From assembly GCF_014647915.1 (NCBI RefSeq), contig NZ_BMQC01000008.1, forward strand, positions 154,911-218,910: a DNA stretch of 64,000 bases, read 5' to 3'. Shown piece by piece: positions 34,579-44,185 of the stretch (position 1 is the stretch's first letter; every line of letters starts with the position of its first letter). This DNA comes from Pilimelia terevasa (GTDB lineage Bacteria > Actinomycetota > Actinomycetes > Mycobacteriales > Micromonosporaceae). The notes below the pieces were generated by a model that saw nothing but the letters and a program-made list of their open reading frames with translations, did not search any database and was not told where the DNA came from. A program made the position numbers and the translations under genes.

Positions 34579-35340
34579 TCACTGCTGGAGCACCCGGTGC
34601 AGGAACTCGCGCGTCCGGGCCTGCCGGGGGCTGCCCAGCACGGCCGCGGGCGGGCCGGACTCGACGATCGCGCCGCCGTCCATGAACGCCACCCGGTCGG
34701 CGACCTCCCGGGCGAAGCCCATCTCGTGGGTCACGACCATCATCGTCATGCCCTCGTCGGCCAGCGACCGCATCACCGCCAGGACCTCGCCGACCAGCTC
34801 CGGGTCCAGCGCGCTGGTCGGCTCGTCGAACAGCATCAGCTCCGGGTTCATGGCCAGCGACCGGGCGATGGCCGCCCGCTGCTGCTGGCCGCCGGAGAGC
34901 TGCGCCGGGTAGGCGTCGGCCTTCTCGGCCAGGCCCACCCGGTCCAGGTTCTCCCGGGCGATCCGCCGCGCCACCGCCGCCGGGCGCCGGAGCACCCGGC
35001 GCTGCGCGATCATCACGTTCTGGAGGACCGACAGGTGGCCGAACAGGTTGAAGGACTGGAACACCATCCCGATCCGCCGCCGGACCCCGTCGATGTCGCA
35101 GTCGGGGTGGGTGACCTCGACGCCCGCGACCCGGACGGTGCCGGCCGTCGGCTCCTCCAGCAGGTTGACGCAGCGCAGCAGCGTCGACTTGCCGGAGCCG
35201 GACGGCCCGACGACGCACACCACCTCGCCGCGCGCCACCTCCAGGTCGACGCCCTTCAGCACCGCCAGGGGGCCGAAGGACTTGTGCAGGCCGCGGACCG
35301 AGATCGCCGCCGTGTCGGTGGTCGCCGCGTGGCCGGCCAT
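34579..35340 (-). CDS. Polar amino-acid ABC transporter ATP-binding protein
   Basis: A 253-residue ABC ATPase of the GlnQ/GluA type: Walker [15 protein letters not shown]-loop [13 protein letters not shown], signature [15 protein letters not shown], Walker [14 protein letters not shown] and switch His in VVTHEMGFA. It starts 1 bp after the permease stop, the last gene of a three-gene operon (binding protein, permease, ATPase). Confidence 0.95.
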   Translation of the reverse strand: MAGHAATTDTAAISVRGLHKSFGPLAVLKGVDLEVARGEVVCVVGPSGSGKSTLLRCVNLLEEPTAGTVRVAGVEVTHPDCDIDGVRRRIGMVFQSFNLFGHLSVLQNVMIAQRRVLRRPAAVARRIARENLDRVGLAEKADAYPAQLSGGQQQRAAIARSLAMNPELMLFDEPTSALDPELVGEVLAVMRSLADEGMTMMVVTHEMGFAREVADRVAFMDGGAIVESGPPAAVLGSPRQARTREFLHRVLQQ

Positions 35341-35341
35341 G

Positions 35342-36202
35342 TCACTTCCTCCGGTTGCCGCGGCGTTCGAGCCGCTGCACGAGCTGCGACAGCGGCAGCG
35401 TGATCAGCAGGTACACGAAGCCCGCCACCACCAGGGGGGTGGCGTTGACCGTGCGGTTGAGCGCGTCCCCGGCGAACTTCGTGACCTCGATGCTGCTGGC
35501 GGTCACGCCGAGGACGTACGCGAGCGAGGTGTCCTTGGTGAGCATGATGAACTCGTTGGTCAACGGCGGGATCACGATGCGGAACGCCTGCGGCAGGATG
35601 ATCGAGACCATCGCGCGGGCGTGCGACATGCCCAGCGAGCGGGCCGCTTCGAGCTGCCCCTTCGGGACGGCCTGGATGCCGGCGCGCAGCGTCTCGGCCA
35701 TGTAGGCCGCGGCGCACAGGCCCAGGCCGAACGACACGGCCCCGTACACGCCGCCGACGATCTGCGCCTCCGGGAAGGCCAGCGGCACGCCGAAGCCGAC
35801 CATGAACAGCACGAGCAGGGACGGCAGGCCGCGGAACAACTCGATGTACCCGATGGCGAACCACCGGTACGGCAGGATCGAGGACAGGCGCATCAGGGCC
35901 AGCGCCATGCCCAGGACCAGCCCGAAGGCGAACGCCAGCCCGGTGAACAGCAGCGTGTTGACCAGCGCCACCGTGATGATCTCGGGAAAGAGCTCGGCGG
36001 CGATGTCCGGGCGGAAGAACGCGTCGGCGAGCCGGCCCCAGTCGGCGCCGAGCGCGACGCCCGCCAGCACCGCCGCGAAGACCAGGTAGCCGGCCACCCG
36101 GACCAGTCGCTGTCGCTGCCGCCGGGTCAGCCGGCGGCGCGGCGCCGGCGGCGCGGGAGCCGCCGGCGCGCTCGCGGGAGCACTCAACTGGTCGCGATCC
36201 AC
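35342..36202 (-). CDS. Polar amino-acid ABC transporter permease
   Basis: A 286-residue HisM/GlnP-type permease. Five or more membrane helices start after a Pro/Ala-rich cytoplasmic tail. The ATPase-docking loop is [27 protein letters not shown] (residues given as [17 protein letters not shown] for the conserved core). One permease gene serves the system, so it probably forms a homodimer. The GTG start overlaps the binding-protein gene by 19 bp; a TTG at 36187, overlapping the stop as TTGA, is the alternative. Confidence 0.93.
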   Translation of the reverse strand: MDRDQLSAPASAPAAPAPPAPRRRLTRRQRQRLVRVAGYLVFAAVLAGVALGADWGRLADAFFRPDIAAELFPEIITVALVNTLLFTGLAFAFGLVLGMALALMRLSSILPYRWFAIGYIELFRGLPSLLVLFMVGFGVPLAFPEAQIVGGVYGAVSFGLGLCAAAYMAETLRAGIQAVPKGQLEAARSLGMSHARAMVSIILPQAFRIVIPPLTNEFIMLTKDTSLAYVLGVTASSIEVTKFAGDALNRTVNATPLVVAGFVYLLITLPLSQLVQRLERRGNRRK

Positions 36203-37020
36203 TGCTTGTAGATCTTGTCGTACGTGCCGTCGGACCGGGCGTCGGCGATGGCCTTGTTGACCGCCTCCACCAGCTTCGGGTTGCCGCCCTTCTTGAGGGC
36301 GAAGCCGTACTTCTCGCCGGTGTCGAAGGTGGCGCCGACCGTGTACTTGGTGGGCTCCTTCTTCACCTGGAGGGCGAGCACCGGCATGTCGTTGACGGCG
36401 ACCTCGACCTGGTTGGTGGCCAGCGCCTGCTTCAGCGCGGCGAGGTCGCGGTAGGAGACGACCTCCAGGCCGAGGTTGCCGTCCTTGTTCTGCTTCTCGA
36501 CGTACTCCGCGCCCGTCGTGGCCGCCTGCACGCCGACCTTCTTGCCCTTGAGGTCCTCCAGCTTCGCGTACGCGGCGTCGGCGCGCATGACCATCGCCTG
36601 GGTCGCGTTGAAGTACGAGTCAGAGAAGTCGAGCACCTTCTTGCGGTCCTCGGTGATGGTGATGCCGGCGGCGGCGATGTCGCACTGGCCGGAGTTCAGG
36701 GCCTGCCCGGACTTGATGCCCTCCCAGGGCATGTCCTTGACCTCCTGCGTCACCTTCAGGTTCTTGGCGACCAGGTCGACGATGTCGACGTCGAAGCCCA
36801 CGACCCGGCCGTCGGCCTCCTTGAACTGGAACGGCTCGTACGGCAGGTGGGTGCAGGTGGTCAGCTTGCCGGCGGCCACGAGGTTCACGCCGGCATCGGT
36901 GGTGGTGCCGGACTCCTTCTTGGTGCACCCGGTCGCGGCGGCGGCGAGGGCGGCGGCGAGCGCGGGCACGACCAACGCGCGCCGCTTCCAGCGGGGAAGC
37001 GGGTCGGTGTTCTGAGTCAT
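36184..37020 (-). CDS. Polar amino-acid ABC transporter substrate-binding lipoprotein
   Basis: A 278-residue SBP family 3 lipoprotein: lipobox A-T-G-C with lipidated Cys 32, then LTTCTHLPYEPFQFKEADG, GFDVDIVDLVAKNL, ITITEDRKKVLDFSDSY and VGVQAATTGAEY. The Arg/Asp pair of the ligand site suggests glutamate/glutamine-type or another polar amino acid. It is the first gene of the operon, overlapping the permease. Confidence 0.93.
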   Translation of the reverse strand: MTQNTDPLPRWKRRALVVPALAAALAAAATGCTKKESGTTTDAGVNLVAAGKLTTCTHLPYEPFQFKEADGRVVGFDVDIVDLVAKNLKVTQEVKDMPWEGIKSGQALNSGQCDIAAAGITITEDRKKVLDFSDSYFNATQAMVMRADAAYAKLEDLKGKKVGVQAATTGAEYVEKQNKDGNLGLEVVSYRDLAALKQALATNQVEVAVNDMPVLALQVKKEPTKYTVGATFDTGEKYGFALKKGGNPKLVEAVNKAIADARSDGTYDKIYKQWIATS

Positions 37021-37156
37021 GAGCGGATCATCGTCCAGCCTCGGCGGCCGCCGCCACTCAGCGGTCGAAATCGATGCGCAACGGTGTCTGAGCGCCGCCG
37101 CGCCGGCCGGGGCGCAAACCGAAACGAGTCCGGCATCCGCGCCGCGGCGTCCGGGA

Positions 37157-38182
37157 TCAGCCGGCGGGCACCGCCGCGGCGGCGGCCAGCGCGGCTCCCC
37201 GGGCGCCGGCCATGTCCAGGTCCGGGACCAGGGCGAACTCCGCCACCGCGGCCTGCTCGGCCCGCAGCGCGGTGTGCGCGCGGACCTGGTCCAGGAACCA
37301 CCGGCGGAACGCGGGCGCGGTCTCCACCACCCCGCCGCCGATGAGGTAGACGTGCGGGTCCAGGACGTTGGCGACGATCGTCAGCAGCCGCCCGATGGCC
37401 ATCGCCTGCTGCGCGAAGATGCGCAGCGCGAGCGGGTCCTGCCGCTCGCCGTACCCGCGCACCTGCCGGCCGGCCCGGTCGGCGGGCTCGGCGTGCAGGG
37501 GGTGGTCCGGGTACCGGGTCAGCCAGTACGGCAGCAGGTGCCCGGTGATGGCGGTCAGCGACGCGACGCTCTCGGCGTCGCCCGGCGTCCCGCACTGGCA
37601 GGTCGGGACGGGCTGGCCCGCGTCGAGCAGGCCGTCCAGCGGGATCGGCACGTGCCCCAGCTCGCCCGCCATCCCCGCCGCGCCGGTCAGCACGCGGCCG
37701 TCGACGACGATCCCGCCGCCGAGCCCGGTGCCCACGATCACCGACACGGAGCTGGCGCTGCCGGCCCGCTCGCGCAGGTGCGTCCGGTGGGCGTACAGGG
37801 CCGCCGCGTTGCCGTCGTTGTGGTACGTGACGGGCACGCCCAGCCGCTCCTCCAGCGCCGCCCGCACGTCGAAGCCGTGCCAGCCGGGGTGCGCGAAGTT
37901 GGTGGACCCCTTGCGCGAGATCACGCCGCGGGCGTCGGCCGGCCCCGGGGTGTCCAGGCCGACGGCGGCGATCTGCGTCCGGTCCAGGTGCGCCAGGGCG
38001 AGGATCTGCTCGTACGCCTCGGCCAGCGCCGCGATCGCCGCCTCCGGCCCCTCCCGGACCCGGCTCGGCGTCTCGACCATGCCGTCGACGAGGAAGCGGT
38101 TGCCGGCCAGGACGGTCGCGTTGTTCGTCGTGCCGCCGTTGTCGAGGCCGACGACGAGCGGCGCGGGCTGACGATCGGTCAT
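37157..38182 (-). CDS. ROK family sugar kinase/regulator-like protein
   Basis: A 341-residue ROK protein without an HTH, so more likely a sugar kinase than a repressor. It has phosphate-1 motif VGLDNGGTTNNATV, GLDTPGPAD, VGTGLGGGIVVDG and the E-x-G-H motif GELGHVPIP. The zinc motif is CQCGTPGDAES, where the usual third Cys (CxCGxxGC) is Asp, so zinc binding may be altered. ATG 38182 chosen; ATG 38191 is three codons upstream. No sugar transporter adjacent. Confidence 0.88.
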   Translation of the reverse strand: MTDRQPAPLVVGLDNGGTTNNATVLAGNRFLVDGMVETPSRVREGPEAAIAALAEAYEQILALAHLDRTQIAAVGLDTPGPADARGVISRKGSTNFAHPGWHGFDVRAALEERLGVPVTYHNDGNAAALYAHRTHLRERAGSASSVSVIVGTGLGGGIVVDGRVLTGAAGMAGELGHVPIPLDGLLDAGQPVPTCQCGTPGDAESVASLTAITGHLLPYWLTRYPDHPLHAEPADRAGRQVRGYGERQDPLALRIFAQQAMAIGRLLTIVANVLDPHVYLIGGGVVETAPAFRRWFLDQVRAHTALRAEQAAVAEFALVPDLDMAGARGAALAAAAAVPAG

Positions 38183-38430
38183 GACGGTCATCCTCGCCGG
38201 TGCGGCGGCCCCGGGCACGGCGAACGGCGCCAACGGCCCGAGAATGTCGGTCTGCGCGACTCCGGGGCGGGCGTGTCGGCCACCCGGAGGCGGTACCGGG
38301 CGGGCGACCGGGGGCGCCGCGGCGTTCGGGGGACGGGGTGCGGGCCGGGCGGAGGTGGCACCGGCGCGGGCGGGGAGCGCAGGATCAAAAGCCGCAGAGT
38401 CCGACACATCGACGCACCGGGGAGGTGGAG

Positions 38431-38991
38431 ATGCGCCAGCCCCCGACCGGCCGCCTGCACTGGGGCCGGGCCGCCGCCGTCGGCCTGCCCGCGCTGGCGG
38501 TCGCCGCCGGCCTGCTGTACGCCGTGGCCGACGGCCTCCTGCCGGCCTCGCTCGCGGCGGCCGGCGTCCCCACGAAGGTCTCGGCCGGCCGGGTCGAGGG
38601 CGACGGCTTCGTCCAGTACGGCGACGGTGCCCCCGTGGCCGTCGCCGGGATCGCGCGGGCGCGCCTGTACGACTACTGCCAGTCGGTGCGGGCGCCGCTG
38701 CTCCCGCTCGTGCTCACCCTCCGCGCCGGGCGCGACGGCGCGCCGGTCACCGCCCGCGACCTGCGGATCGACTCGCAGGCGCTGGCCGGCCGGGCCACCT
38801 TCGACGACGTCGCCATCGGACGCGACGCGGGCGACCTCGGCTCGGCCGCCGCCGGCTCCCTCGGCCAGTCCGCCGCGCGCGTGGTGATCACCGACCTGCG
38901 CCAGCTCACCCAGGCCGCCAGCGCCGCCGATCTGCGGCTGCACGGCGTGGACGTCGACCTCGGCATGGGGGTGGAGCGGGAGTGCTTCTGA
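38431..38991 (+). CDS. DUF6230 family protein
   Basis: A 186-residue actinobacterial membrane-associated protein of unknown function. It has one N-terminal membrane segment (AAAVGLPALAVAAGLLYAVA), a PTKVSAGRVEGDGFVQYGD motif and a C-terminal beta-rich domain ending GMGVERECF. It is the first gene of the DUF6230-DUF6114 pair, which co-occurs widely in actinomycetes. GGGGAGG lies 6 bp before the ATG. Confidence 0.85.
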   Translation: MRQPPTGRLHWGRAAAVGLPALAVAAGLLYAVADGLLPASLAAAGVPTKVSAGRVEGDGFVQYGDGAPVAVAGIARARLYDYCQSVRAPLLPLVLTLRAGRDGAPVTARDLRIDSQALAGRATFDDVAIGRDAGDLGSAAAGSLGQSAARVVITDLRQLTQAASAADLRLHGVDVDLGMGVERECF

Positions 38992-39022
38992 CTGTCGCCC
39001 GCCGCCGCGCTCCGGGGCGGCC

Positions 39023-40165
39023 GTGAGTACCGCGGAGCCCGGCTGGTCCGCCCGCCGGCCGGTCGCCGGGGGGCTCCTGCTGCTGTTCGCGGGCTGCTGG
39101 ACGCTGGCCACGGCACAGGTGCGGGTCACCGGGCTGGCCCTCGCCGAGGGTCCCGCCGGGCTGGCGGCCTGGCTGGTCCCCGCCGCCCTGCTGCTCAGCG
39201 GCATCGGGGTGTGGGCGGCGCCGCGCCACCGGCTGGCCTGGGCCGCCGTCGGCGGCCTCGCCGCCCTCGGCGCGCTGGTCGGCCTGAACCTCGGCGGCCT
39301 CGTCGTGGGCACGCTGGCCGGCATCCTCGGCGTCGCGTTCACGGCCGGCTGGGTCCCGCGGGTGCCCCCGGACCCGGCGGCGCCCGCGGCCTCCGCCGCC
39401 CGGCACCGCCGCGCCGCCGCCCGGGAGGTTCCCCGAGGCCGCCGCGCCGCCGCGCCGGAGGGTTCCCGCCGCCGCTCCCCCGGGCAGCGGCTGGGGCCGG
39501 CCGCGGCGGTCCTGCTCGCCGTCGTGCCGGCCGGCCTGCTCGCCCCGGCCGCCGGCCGGCCGGCCCTCGCGCTGCCCTGCCCGCCCGGTGTGACGCCGGC
39601 CGCGGGCGCCGCGCACGCGGTGGACGCCGCCCGCCGGTCCGCCGCCGCGCGTCCGCGGGTCCCGGCGGTGCCGGCCGCGGGGGCGCGCGACCCGGACGAC
39701 GGGTGTACCGCCGCCGACATCCGGCGCCCCGGCCCGGTGGTACCGCTGGAGGCGCCCGCCGGAGGGCCGACCGTGGCCGGCCAGCAGGCCCTGCTCACCG
39801 GCGGGGCCGTCGACATGGCCGGCCTCTCCTACGACGGGGTGGTCGAGCTGCCGACCCGCGCCGGCCGCGTCCGCGCCCTCCGGTTCACGATGGACAGCTC
39901 CACCGCCACCGACGTCGAGCTGCGCCTGCGCGGCCCGCGCGGGGCCACGGTGGTCAGCGGCGCGAGCCTCACCTTCCAGGGCAACGTGACCCTGTACGCG
40001 ACGCGCCTGGCCGGCGCGGTGGCCGGGGCGCCGGTCGAGTACACGCCCGCCGCGCCGCCGCCGCAGCTCACGGGGATGTCGCTGACCTCGCCGTCGCTGG
40101 ACGTGGTCGCGGTCCGCAGCGACCGCCTGACGATGCCGGCGCTCGCCCTGACCCACGAGGACTGA
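39023..40165 (+). CDS. DUF6114 domain protein with extracytoplasmic DUF6230-like C-terminus
   Basis: A 380-residue protein. The N-terminal 110 residues form four predicted membrane helices (VAGGLLLLFAGCWTLATAQV onward), typical of DUF6114. A basic linker (about 115-155) leads to a fifth hydrophobic segment, and the rest (about 190-380) is an exported region with TVAGQQALLTGGAVDMAGLS. It starts 31 bp after the DUF6230 gene, probably in one operon. Usual DUF6114 proteins are shorter, so the long C-terminal part may be an extension. Function unknown. Confidence 0.82.
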   Translation: MSTAEPGWSARRPVAGGLLLLFAGCWTLATAQVRVTGLALAEGPAGLAAWLVPAALLLSGIGVWAAPRHRLAWAAVGGLAALGALVGLNLGGLVVGTLAGILGVAFTAGWVPRVPPDPAAPAASAARHRRAAAREVPRGRRAAAPEGSRRRSPGQRLGPAAAVLLAVVPAGLLAPAAGRPALALPCPPGVTPAAGAAHAVDAARRSAAARPRVPAVPAAGARDPDDGCTAADIRRPGPVVPLEAPAGGPTVAGQQALLTGGAVDMAGLSYDGVVELPTRAGRVRALRFTMDSSTATDVELRLRGPRGATVVSGASLTFQGNVTLYATRLAGAVAGAPVEYTPAAPPPQLTGMSLTSPSLDVVAVRSDRLTMPALALTHED

Positions 40166-40237
40166 CCCGGCGGGACCGGGCCTCGCCCGGCGACCGGTGT
40201 CCCGTCACCGCGGTGCCGATCCCGGCGCGGTACCGGG

Positions 40238-40771
40238 TCACCAGGACGGGACGCGGCCCCGGACGGCGTCCAGCGGGACCGGCCCGTACGCGCGCGAGTC
40301 GACCGACTGCGCCCGGTTGTCGCCGAGGACGAGGACCATGCCGTCGGGTACCCGCACCGGCCCGTAGTACAGCCCGTCGACGGACGCCAGGTCGACGTAC
40401 GGCTCGTCGACCTTCGCGCCGTTCACCACAAGCTGTGCGTCCTCGATCGACACCTCGTCGCCGGCCACCCCGACGACCCGTTTGAGGGTCAGGGCGCCGT
40501 CGGCGGGCCCCCGGAACACGACCAGCTCGGACCGGCGCGGCGGGAGCAGGCGGATGCTCACCTTGTCCATCAGCACCCGCTGGCCGACCTCCAGCGTCGG
40601 CGCCATGCTCGCGGACTCGACCCGGACCGGCTCGGCGACGACGCCGCGCGTCGCCAGGACGAGCGCGGCGCCCGCCGCGACGGCCGCGCCCGCGGCGAGC
40701 CAGCGGCGCGGCCGACGGCGAGGCCGACCTCCCCCGGCGGCTGCGCGGGGGAGGTCGGCGGGCGGCGTCAT
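40238..40771 (-). CDS. lepB: Signal peptidase I
   Basis: A 177-residue S26A type I signal peptidase: an N-terminal membrane anchor (WLAAGAAVAAGAALVLA), catalytic Ser55 in ESASMAPTL, catalytic Lys97 in LKRVVGVAGDEV and box E GDNRAQSVDSRAYGPV. It cleaves signal peptides on the outer face of the membrane. It starts 22 bp after the multicopper oxidase stop on the same strand, so the two are probably co-transcribed. It is shorter than most LepB proteins and may be an accessory paralogue. Confidence 0.9.
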   Translation of the reverse strand: MTPPADLPRAAAGGGRPRRRPRRWLAAGAAVAAGAALVLATRGVVAEPVRVESASMAPTLEVGQRVLMDKVSIRLLPPRRSELVVFRGPADGALTLKRVVGVAGDEVSIEDAQLVVNGAKVDEPYVDLASVDGLYYGPVRVPDGMVLVLGDNRAQSVDSRAYGPVPLDAVRGRVPSW

Positions 40772-40793
40772 CGGGTTGTCGGCCTGTCGACCC

Positions 40794-42416
40794 TCACGCC
40801 CAGGGCGGGAGGGTGTCCTTGACCGCCTTGGCGGCGTTGATCGGATCGTTGACGTCCACCGCCCCGGCCTTGAGGCCGACGCTGAACTGCTGCATCATGT
40901 CGTGGTCCTCGTGCGGCAGGTTGTGGCAGTGGATCATGTACTTGCCCTTCTGGTGCTCGAAGCGCATCAGCAGGCGCACGGTCTCGCCCTCGCCGACGTA
41001 CACGACGTCCTTGGGGCCGCGCTCCCAGGGGAACGCGGGCGCGCCGTTGCGGCTGAGGATCTGGAAGTCGATCAGGTGGATGTGGACCGGGTGGAACCAG
41101 CCGCCCGACTTGTTCTCGATCTCCCACAGCTCGACGTCGTTGAGGTCGGGGTTCGAGACGACGTCCCGGAAGCCGCTCTCGCCCACGTCGTGCCACGTCT
41201 TGCCGTTGATCGTCCACATGTCGTGCTTGCGCTCGACCTCCAGGCGCCGCGAGCGCAGCGACTGCGCCTCGGTGAGCTTCATGACCGGGCTGCCCACGAG
41301 CGTCGTCGGGATCTTGTTGTTGACGGTCGTGAACGCGTCGTCGACCACGTCGAAGGCCATCACCTTGCCGGTGTTGGCGAAGTCCACGTTGTTCTTGTTG
41401 CTGAGGTTGCGCAGCTCGATCCGCTGGCCCGCCTTGTACTTGCGGAAGTCGATCAGGATCTCGTACCGCTCGGCGCTGCCGTGCCGCCAGCTCCCCACCT
41501 GCTGGGCCACCGGCATCAGCCCGCCGTCGGTGGCGACCATGGTGACCGGGTCGCCGGTGCTGAGCTGGAACCGGTACGACCGGGAGATGGAGGCGTTGAG
41601 GACGCGGAACCGGTACACCCGGCGCTTGACCTTCATCACCGGCCACGGCTGGCCGTTGACCAGGATGATGTCGCCCCACAGGCCGGAGTGGGTCCGGTCG
41701 TTGTAGTTGGGGGCGCCGTCGGCGGCGAGCATGATGTCGTTGACCATCAGCGGCACGTCGAACTCGCCCTGCGGCAGCAGCGCCCGCTCGGCGGGGTCGT
41801 GCATGAGGTAGAAGGCGGCCAGGCCGCTGTACACGTTCTCGGCGGTGTGGTGCACCCCGTGGTCGTGGTACCAGAGGGTCCGGGCCGGCTGGAAGTTCGG
41901 GTAGCGGTACTCCTTGTAGTAGCCCGGCATGGTGATGTCGTTGGCGTACCCGTCGTACTGGGGCATCGACGCCGACCCGTGCAGGTGGGTCGAGGTGTGG
42001 AAGGGGTGGCTCAGCCGCGGGTGGTTCGCGGGCAGCTTGTTGCGCATCCGCACGTACGCGCGCACGCCCTGGTCCAGCTCGATGACCGGGCCGGGGAAGA
42101 TCCCGTTGTACGCGTAGATCGGCGTGCGCAGGTTGGGGACGAGGTTGGCCACGCCCGGCCGCTGCGAGATCGTGTACCGGGCGAACCGGCCGAGCTGGTC
42201 CTTGCCGGTCTGGTACGGCTTGAGCACCGGCGGCCGGACGAACGCCGCGGTGTAGGGCTTGGGCATCTTCGAGGCCGGCAGCGCCGGCAGCGTCGCGGTC
42301 TTCACCTCGCGGGTCAGCGGGATCGCCGTCGCGGCGGCGGCGGTCAGGGCACCGGCAGCACTCCACCGGAGGATGTCGCGGCGGTTCATGCGTCCGCTCT
42401 GCGGCTGCGCGTCCAT
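40794..42416 (-). CDS. Multicopper oxidase (CotA/bilirubin oxidase-like), Tat-exported
   Basis: A 540-residue multicopper oxidase. The N-terminus NRRDILRWSAAGALTAAAAT is a twin-arginine signal. All four copper motifs are present: HLHGSAS, WYHDHGVHHT, HPVHIHLIDFQ and the T1 motif HCHNLPHEDHDM (about 466 and following). The last lacks the extra Met ligand position only if DHDM is shifted; either way T1 is supported. It oxidises phenols, metals or bilirubin with O2. AAGGAG lies 5 bp before the ATG; signal peptidase I follows. Confidence 0.93.
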   Translation of the reverse strand: MDAQPQSGRMNRRDILRWSAAGALTAAAATAIPLTREVKTATLPALPASKMPKPYTAAFVRPPVLKPYQTGKDQLGRFARYTISQRPGVANLVPNLRTPIYAYNGIFPGPVIELDQGVRAYVRMRNKLPANHPRLSHPFHTSTHLHGSASMPQYDGYANDITMPGYYKEYRYPNFQPARTLWYHDHGVHHTAENVYSGLAAFYLMHDPAERALLPQGEFDVPLMVNDIMLAADGAPNYNDRTHSGLWGDIILVNGQPWPVMKVKRRVYRFRVLNASISRSYRFQLSTGDPVTMVATDGGLMPVAQQVGSWRHGSAERYEILIDFRKYKAGQRIELRNLSNKNNVDFANTGKVMAFDVVDDAFTTVNNKIPTTLVGSPVMKLTEAQSLRSRRLEVERKHDMWTINGKTWHDVGESGFRDVVSNPDLNDVELWEIENKSGGWFHPVHIHLIDFQILSRNGAPAFPWERGPKDVVYVGEGETVRLLMRFEHQKGKYMIHCHNLPHEDHDMMQQFSVGLKAGAVDVNDPINAAKAVKDTLPPWA

Positions 42417-42452
42417 GGAGGCTCCTTGCGGGTGAGGTGGGGGGAGGGGGGT

Positions 42453-42488
42453 GGCCGCCCCCGGCGGGTGACAGCGCCGGGGGCGGCC
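42453..42488 (-). terminator. Terminator hairpin after the Ig/FN3 secreted-protein gene
   Basis: Perfect 14-bp arms: GGCCGCCCCCGGCG (42453-42466) and CGCCGGGGGCGGCC (42475-42488) with an 8-nt loop, between the Ig/FN3 gene stop and the downstream multicopper oxidase start. It separates two transcription units. Confidence 0.75.
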
Positions 42489-42502
42489 GGTGGTGCGGTG
42501 GG

Positions 42503-44185
42503 TCAGCGGGCGGTGGCCCAGCCGGAGTACGGCGACGCCGGGGCGGTGCCGAACTTGTTGACGGCCTGGACCACGAACCGGTACTTCACGTTCTTCTTGA
42601 GACCGGTGAAGTACAGGTAGCGCAGGTTCGGCTTGACCACCTTGGTGATCTTGCGGCCGGTCCGGTTCTCGTACGAGGTGACCCGGTAGCCGGTGACCGC
42701 GGCGCTGTTGTTGACCGCCGTCGTCCAGGTGACCTTGGTGTTGACGACCTTGTCGGCGGTGCTGCCGTGGGCGGCGGTCGCCTTGACCGCGCCCGGGATG
42801 CCGACCTTGCGCGCCACCGACCTGCCCGAGGTGTTGCCCGCCTCGTCGGTGGCCGAGAGCTGGACGCGCGAGACCTTGCCGTACAGGCCGCCGACGCTGG
42901 CGTCGCCGCCCTCGCCGATGTCGCCCGCGATCCGGTTGGCCACCGCCACGTCGTCCCGGAACACGGTGTACCGCTCCGCGCCGGCCACGCCGTTCCAGGT
43001 CAGCCGGGCCGTGCTGTTGCTGGTCGCCGTCGCCACCGGGGCGCCCGGCGCCGCGGGGGCCGCGGTGTCCACGGTGACCGTGGTCGGGGCGGAGCTGTCG
43101 TCGCCGCTGCGGACCTTCAGCACGTGCGCGCCGTCGGCCAGCGCCTTGTCCGCGGCCACGGTGACCGAGAACTTGCCGGCCGCCACGTCGGCGGTGCCGA
43201 GCACGGTGTCGCCCTCCATCAGGTCGACGCTGGCGCCGGAGGCCCGGCCGCTGAACGTCGGGGTGTTGTCGTTGGTGACGTTGTCGAGCATCGACCAGCC
43301 GGTGTCGGACGCGTCGTCGAGGTTCGGGGCCGTCGGCGGGTTGCCGGCGTTGACCTCGGCGAGCCGGCCCTGGAGGTTCCAGAGGTCGGTGCGGGTGTCC
43401 ACGCCGGGGCCGCTGATCCGCAGGTAGTTCTGCGGGGCGCCGGTGGCGTCGACGAGCGTGGAGCCGGTGACCTTGTGGGCCACGTTGACGTCGCCGAGGT
43501 GGCCGGCCGGCGCGGCGGGAGCCACGGCCGGGTCCCAGCTCAGGAACGGCGCGGCGTTGCCGGCGCCGCCCTGGTCCCCGGCGAAGGCGTTGGTCGCCCG
43601 CTTCCAGCCGTCGTTCATGCACGAGGCGGGGTCCGCCGCCGGGTCGCCCTCGGTGGGCGAGAAGCAGCCGACGTCGGCGGTGTGGAAGCCGCGCTTGACC
43701 TGCCCGTCCCCGTCGGCGGTGATGGTGAAGTCGCCGTACGGGTGGGTGACCGTGTAGGTCTGGTTGGGCTGGAGGCCGTCGACCTTGTCGAGCCGGATCC
43801 GGGTGAACAGCGCCTCCTGGCCGGGGACGACCGCCTCGTTGACGTACGTCGACTCCAGCGCGATCACGAACGTGCCGTTGACGGCGCCGGCCAGGGTGGC
43901 CGAGGCGGCGAAGTAGAAGTTCTCCACCGCGTAGTTGTCCGGGTAGGACATCGGCTTGCCGAGGTCGGGCAGCTCCGACATCGCGCAGCCCTGCGCGGGG
44001 TCGTCGCACATCGCCAGGCGGGTGCCCGCCGAGTCCTCGACGTACATCGGATAGCCCGTCACGTTGTTGACGGGCCCGACGACGGGGAGGGCGGCGCTGG
44101 CCGGTAGCGGGCCGACCAGGACGGCCAGCGCGGCGGCGGAAGCGAGCGCCAGGGCGCGCTTTCCGAGAAGAATATGGGAACCCAT
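42503..44185 (-). CDS. Secreted Ig-like/fibronectin type III protein
   Basis: A 560-residue exported protein. The signal peptide is about 1-33 (ALALASAAALAVLVGPLPASA). The N-terminal half (about 34-290) is an unassigned domain with Cys-containing MCDDPAQGCAM and YTVTHPYGDFTITADGDG. Then a bacterial Ig-like domain (NTPTFSGRASGASVDLMEGD), and two FN3-like domains (PGAPVATATSNSTARLTWNG; AVKATAAHGSTADK). It is likely surface-exposed or adhesive; the N-terminal activity is unknown. GGAGG lies about 11 bp before the ATG. Divergent from the peroxidase gene. Confidence 0.78.
   Translation of the reverse strand: MGSHILLGKRALALASAAALAVLVGPLPASAALPVVGPVNNVTGYPMYVEDSAGTRLAMCDDPAQGCAMSELPDLGKPMSYPDNYAVENFYFAASATLAGAVNGTFVIALESTYVNEAVVPGQEALFTRIRLDKVDGLQPNQTYTVTHPYGDFTITADGDGQVKRGFHTADVGCFSPTEGDPAADPASCMNDGWKRATNAFAGDQGGAGNAAPFLSWDPAVAPAAPAGHLGDVNVAHKVTGSTLVDATGAPQNYLRISGPGVDTRTDLWNLQGRLAEVNAGNPPTAPNLDDASDTGWSMLDNVTNDNTPTFSGRASGASVDLMEGDTVLGTADVAAGKFSVTVAADKALADGAHVLKVRSGDDSSAPTTVTVDTAAPAAPGAPVATATSNSTARLTWNGVAGAERYTVFRDDVAVANRIAGDIGEGGDASVGGLYGKVSRVQLSATDEAGNTSGRSVARKVGIPGAVKATAAHGSTADKVVNTKVTWTTAVNNSAAVTGYRVTSYENRTGRKITKVVKPNLRYLYFTGLKKNVKYRFVVQAVNKFGTAPASPYSGWATAR

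Noticed and set aside
40794..44009. Frame of 1071 codons that would fuse the Ig/FN3 protein shadow to the multicopper oxidase
   Set aside because: The N-terminal half is an out-of-frame copy of the Ig/FN3 gene. A 14-bp terminator hairpin (42453-42488) and a Tat signal start with AAGGAG separate the two genes.
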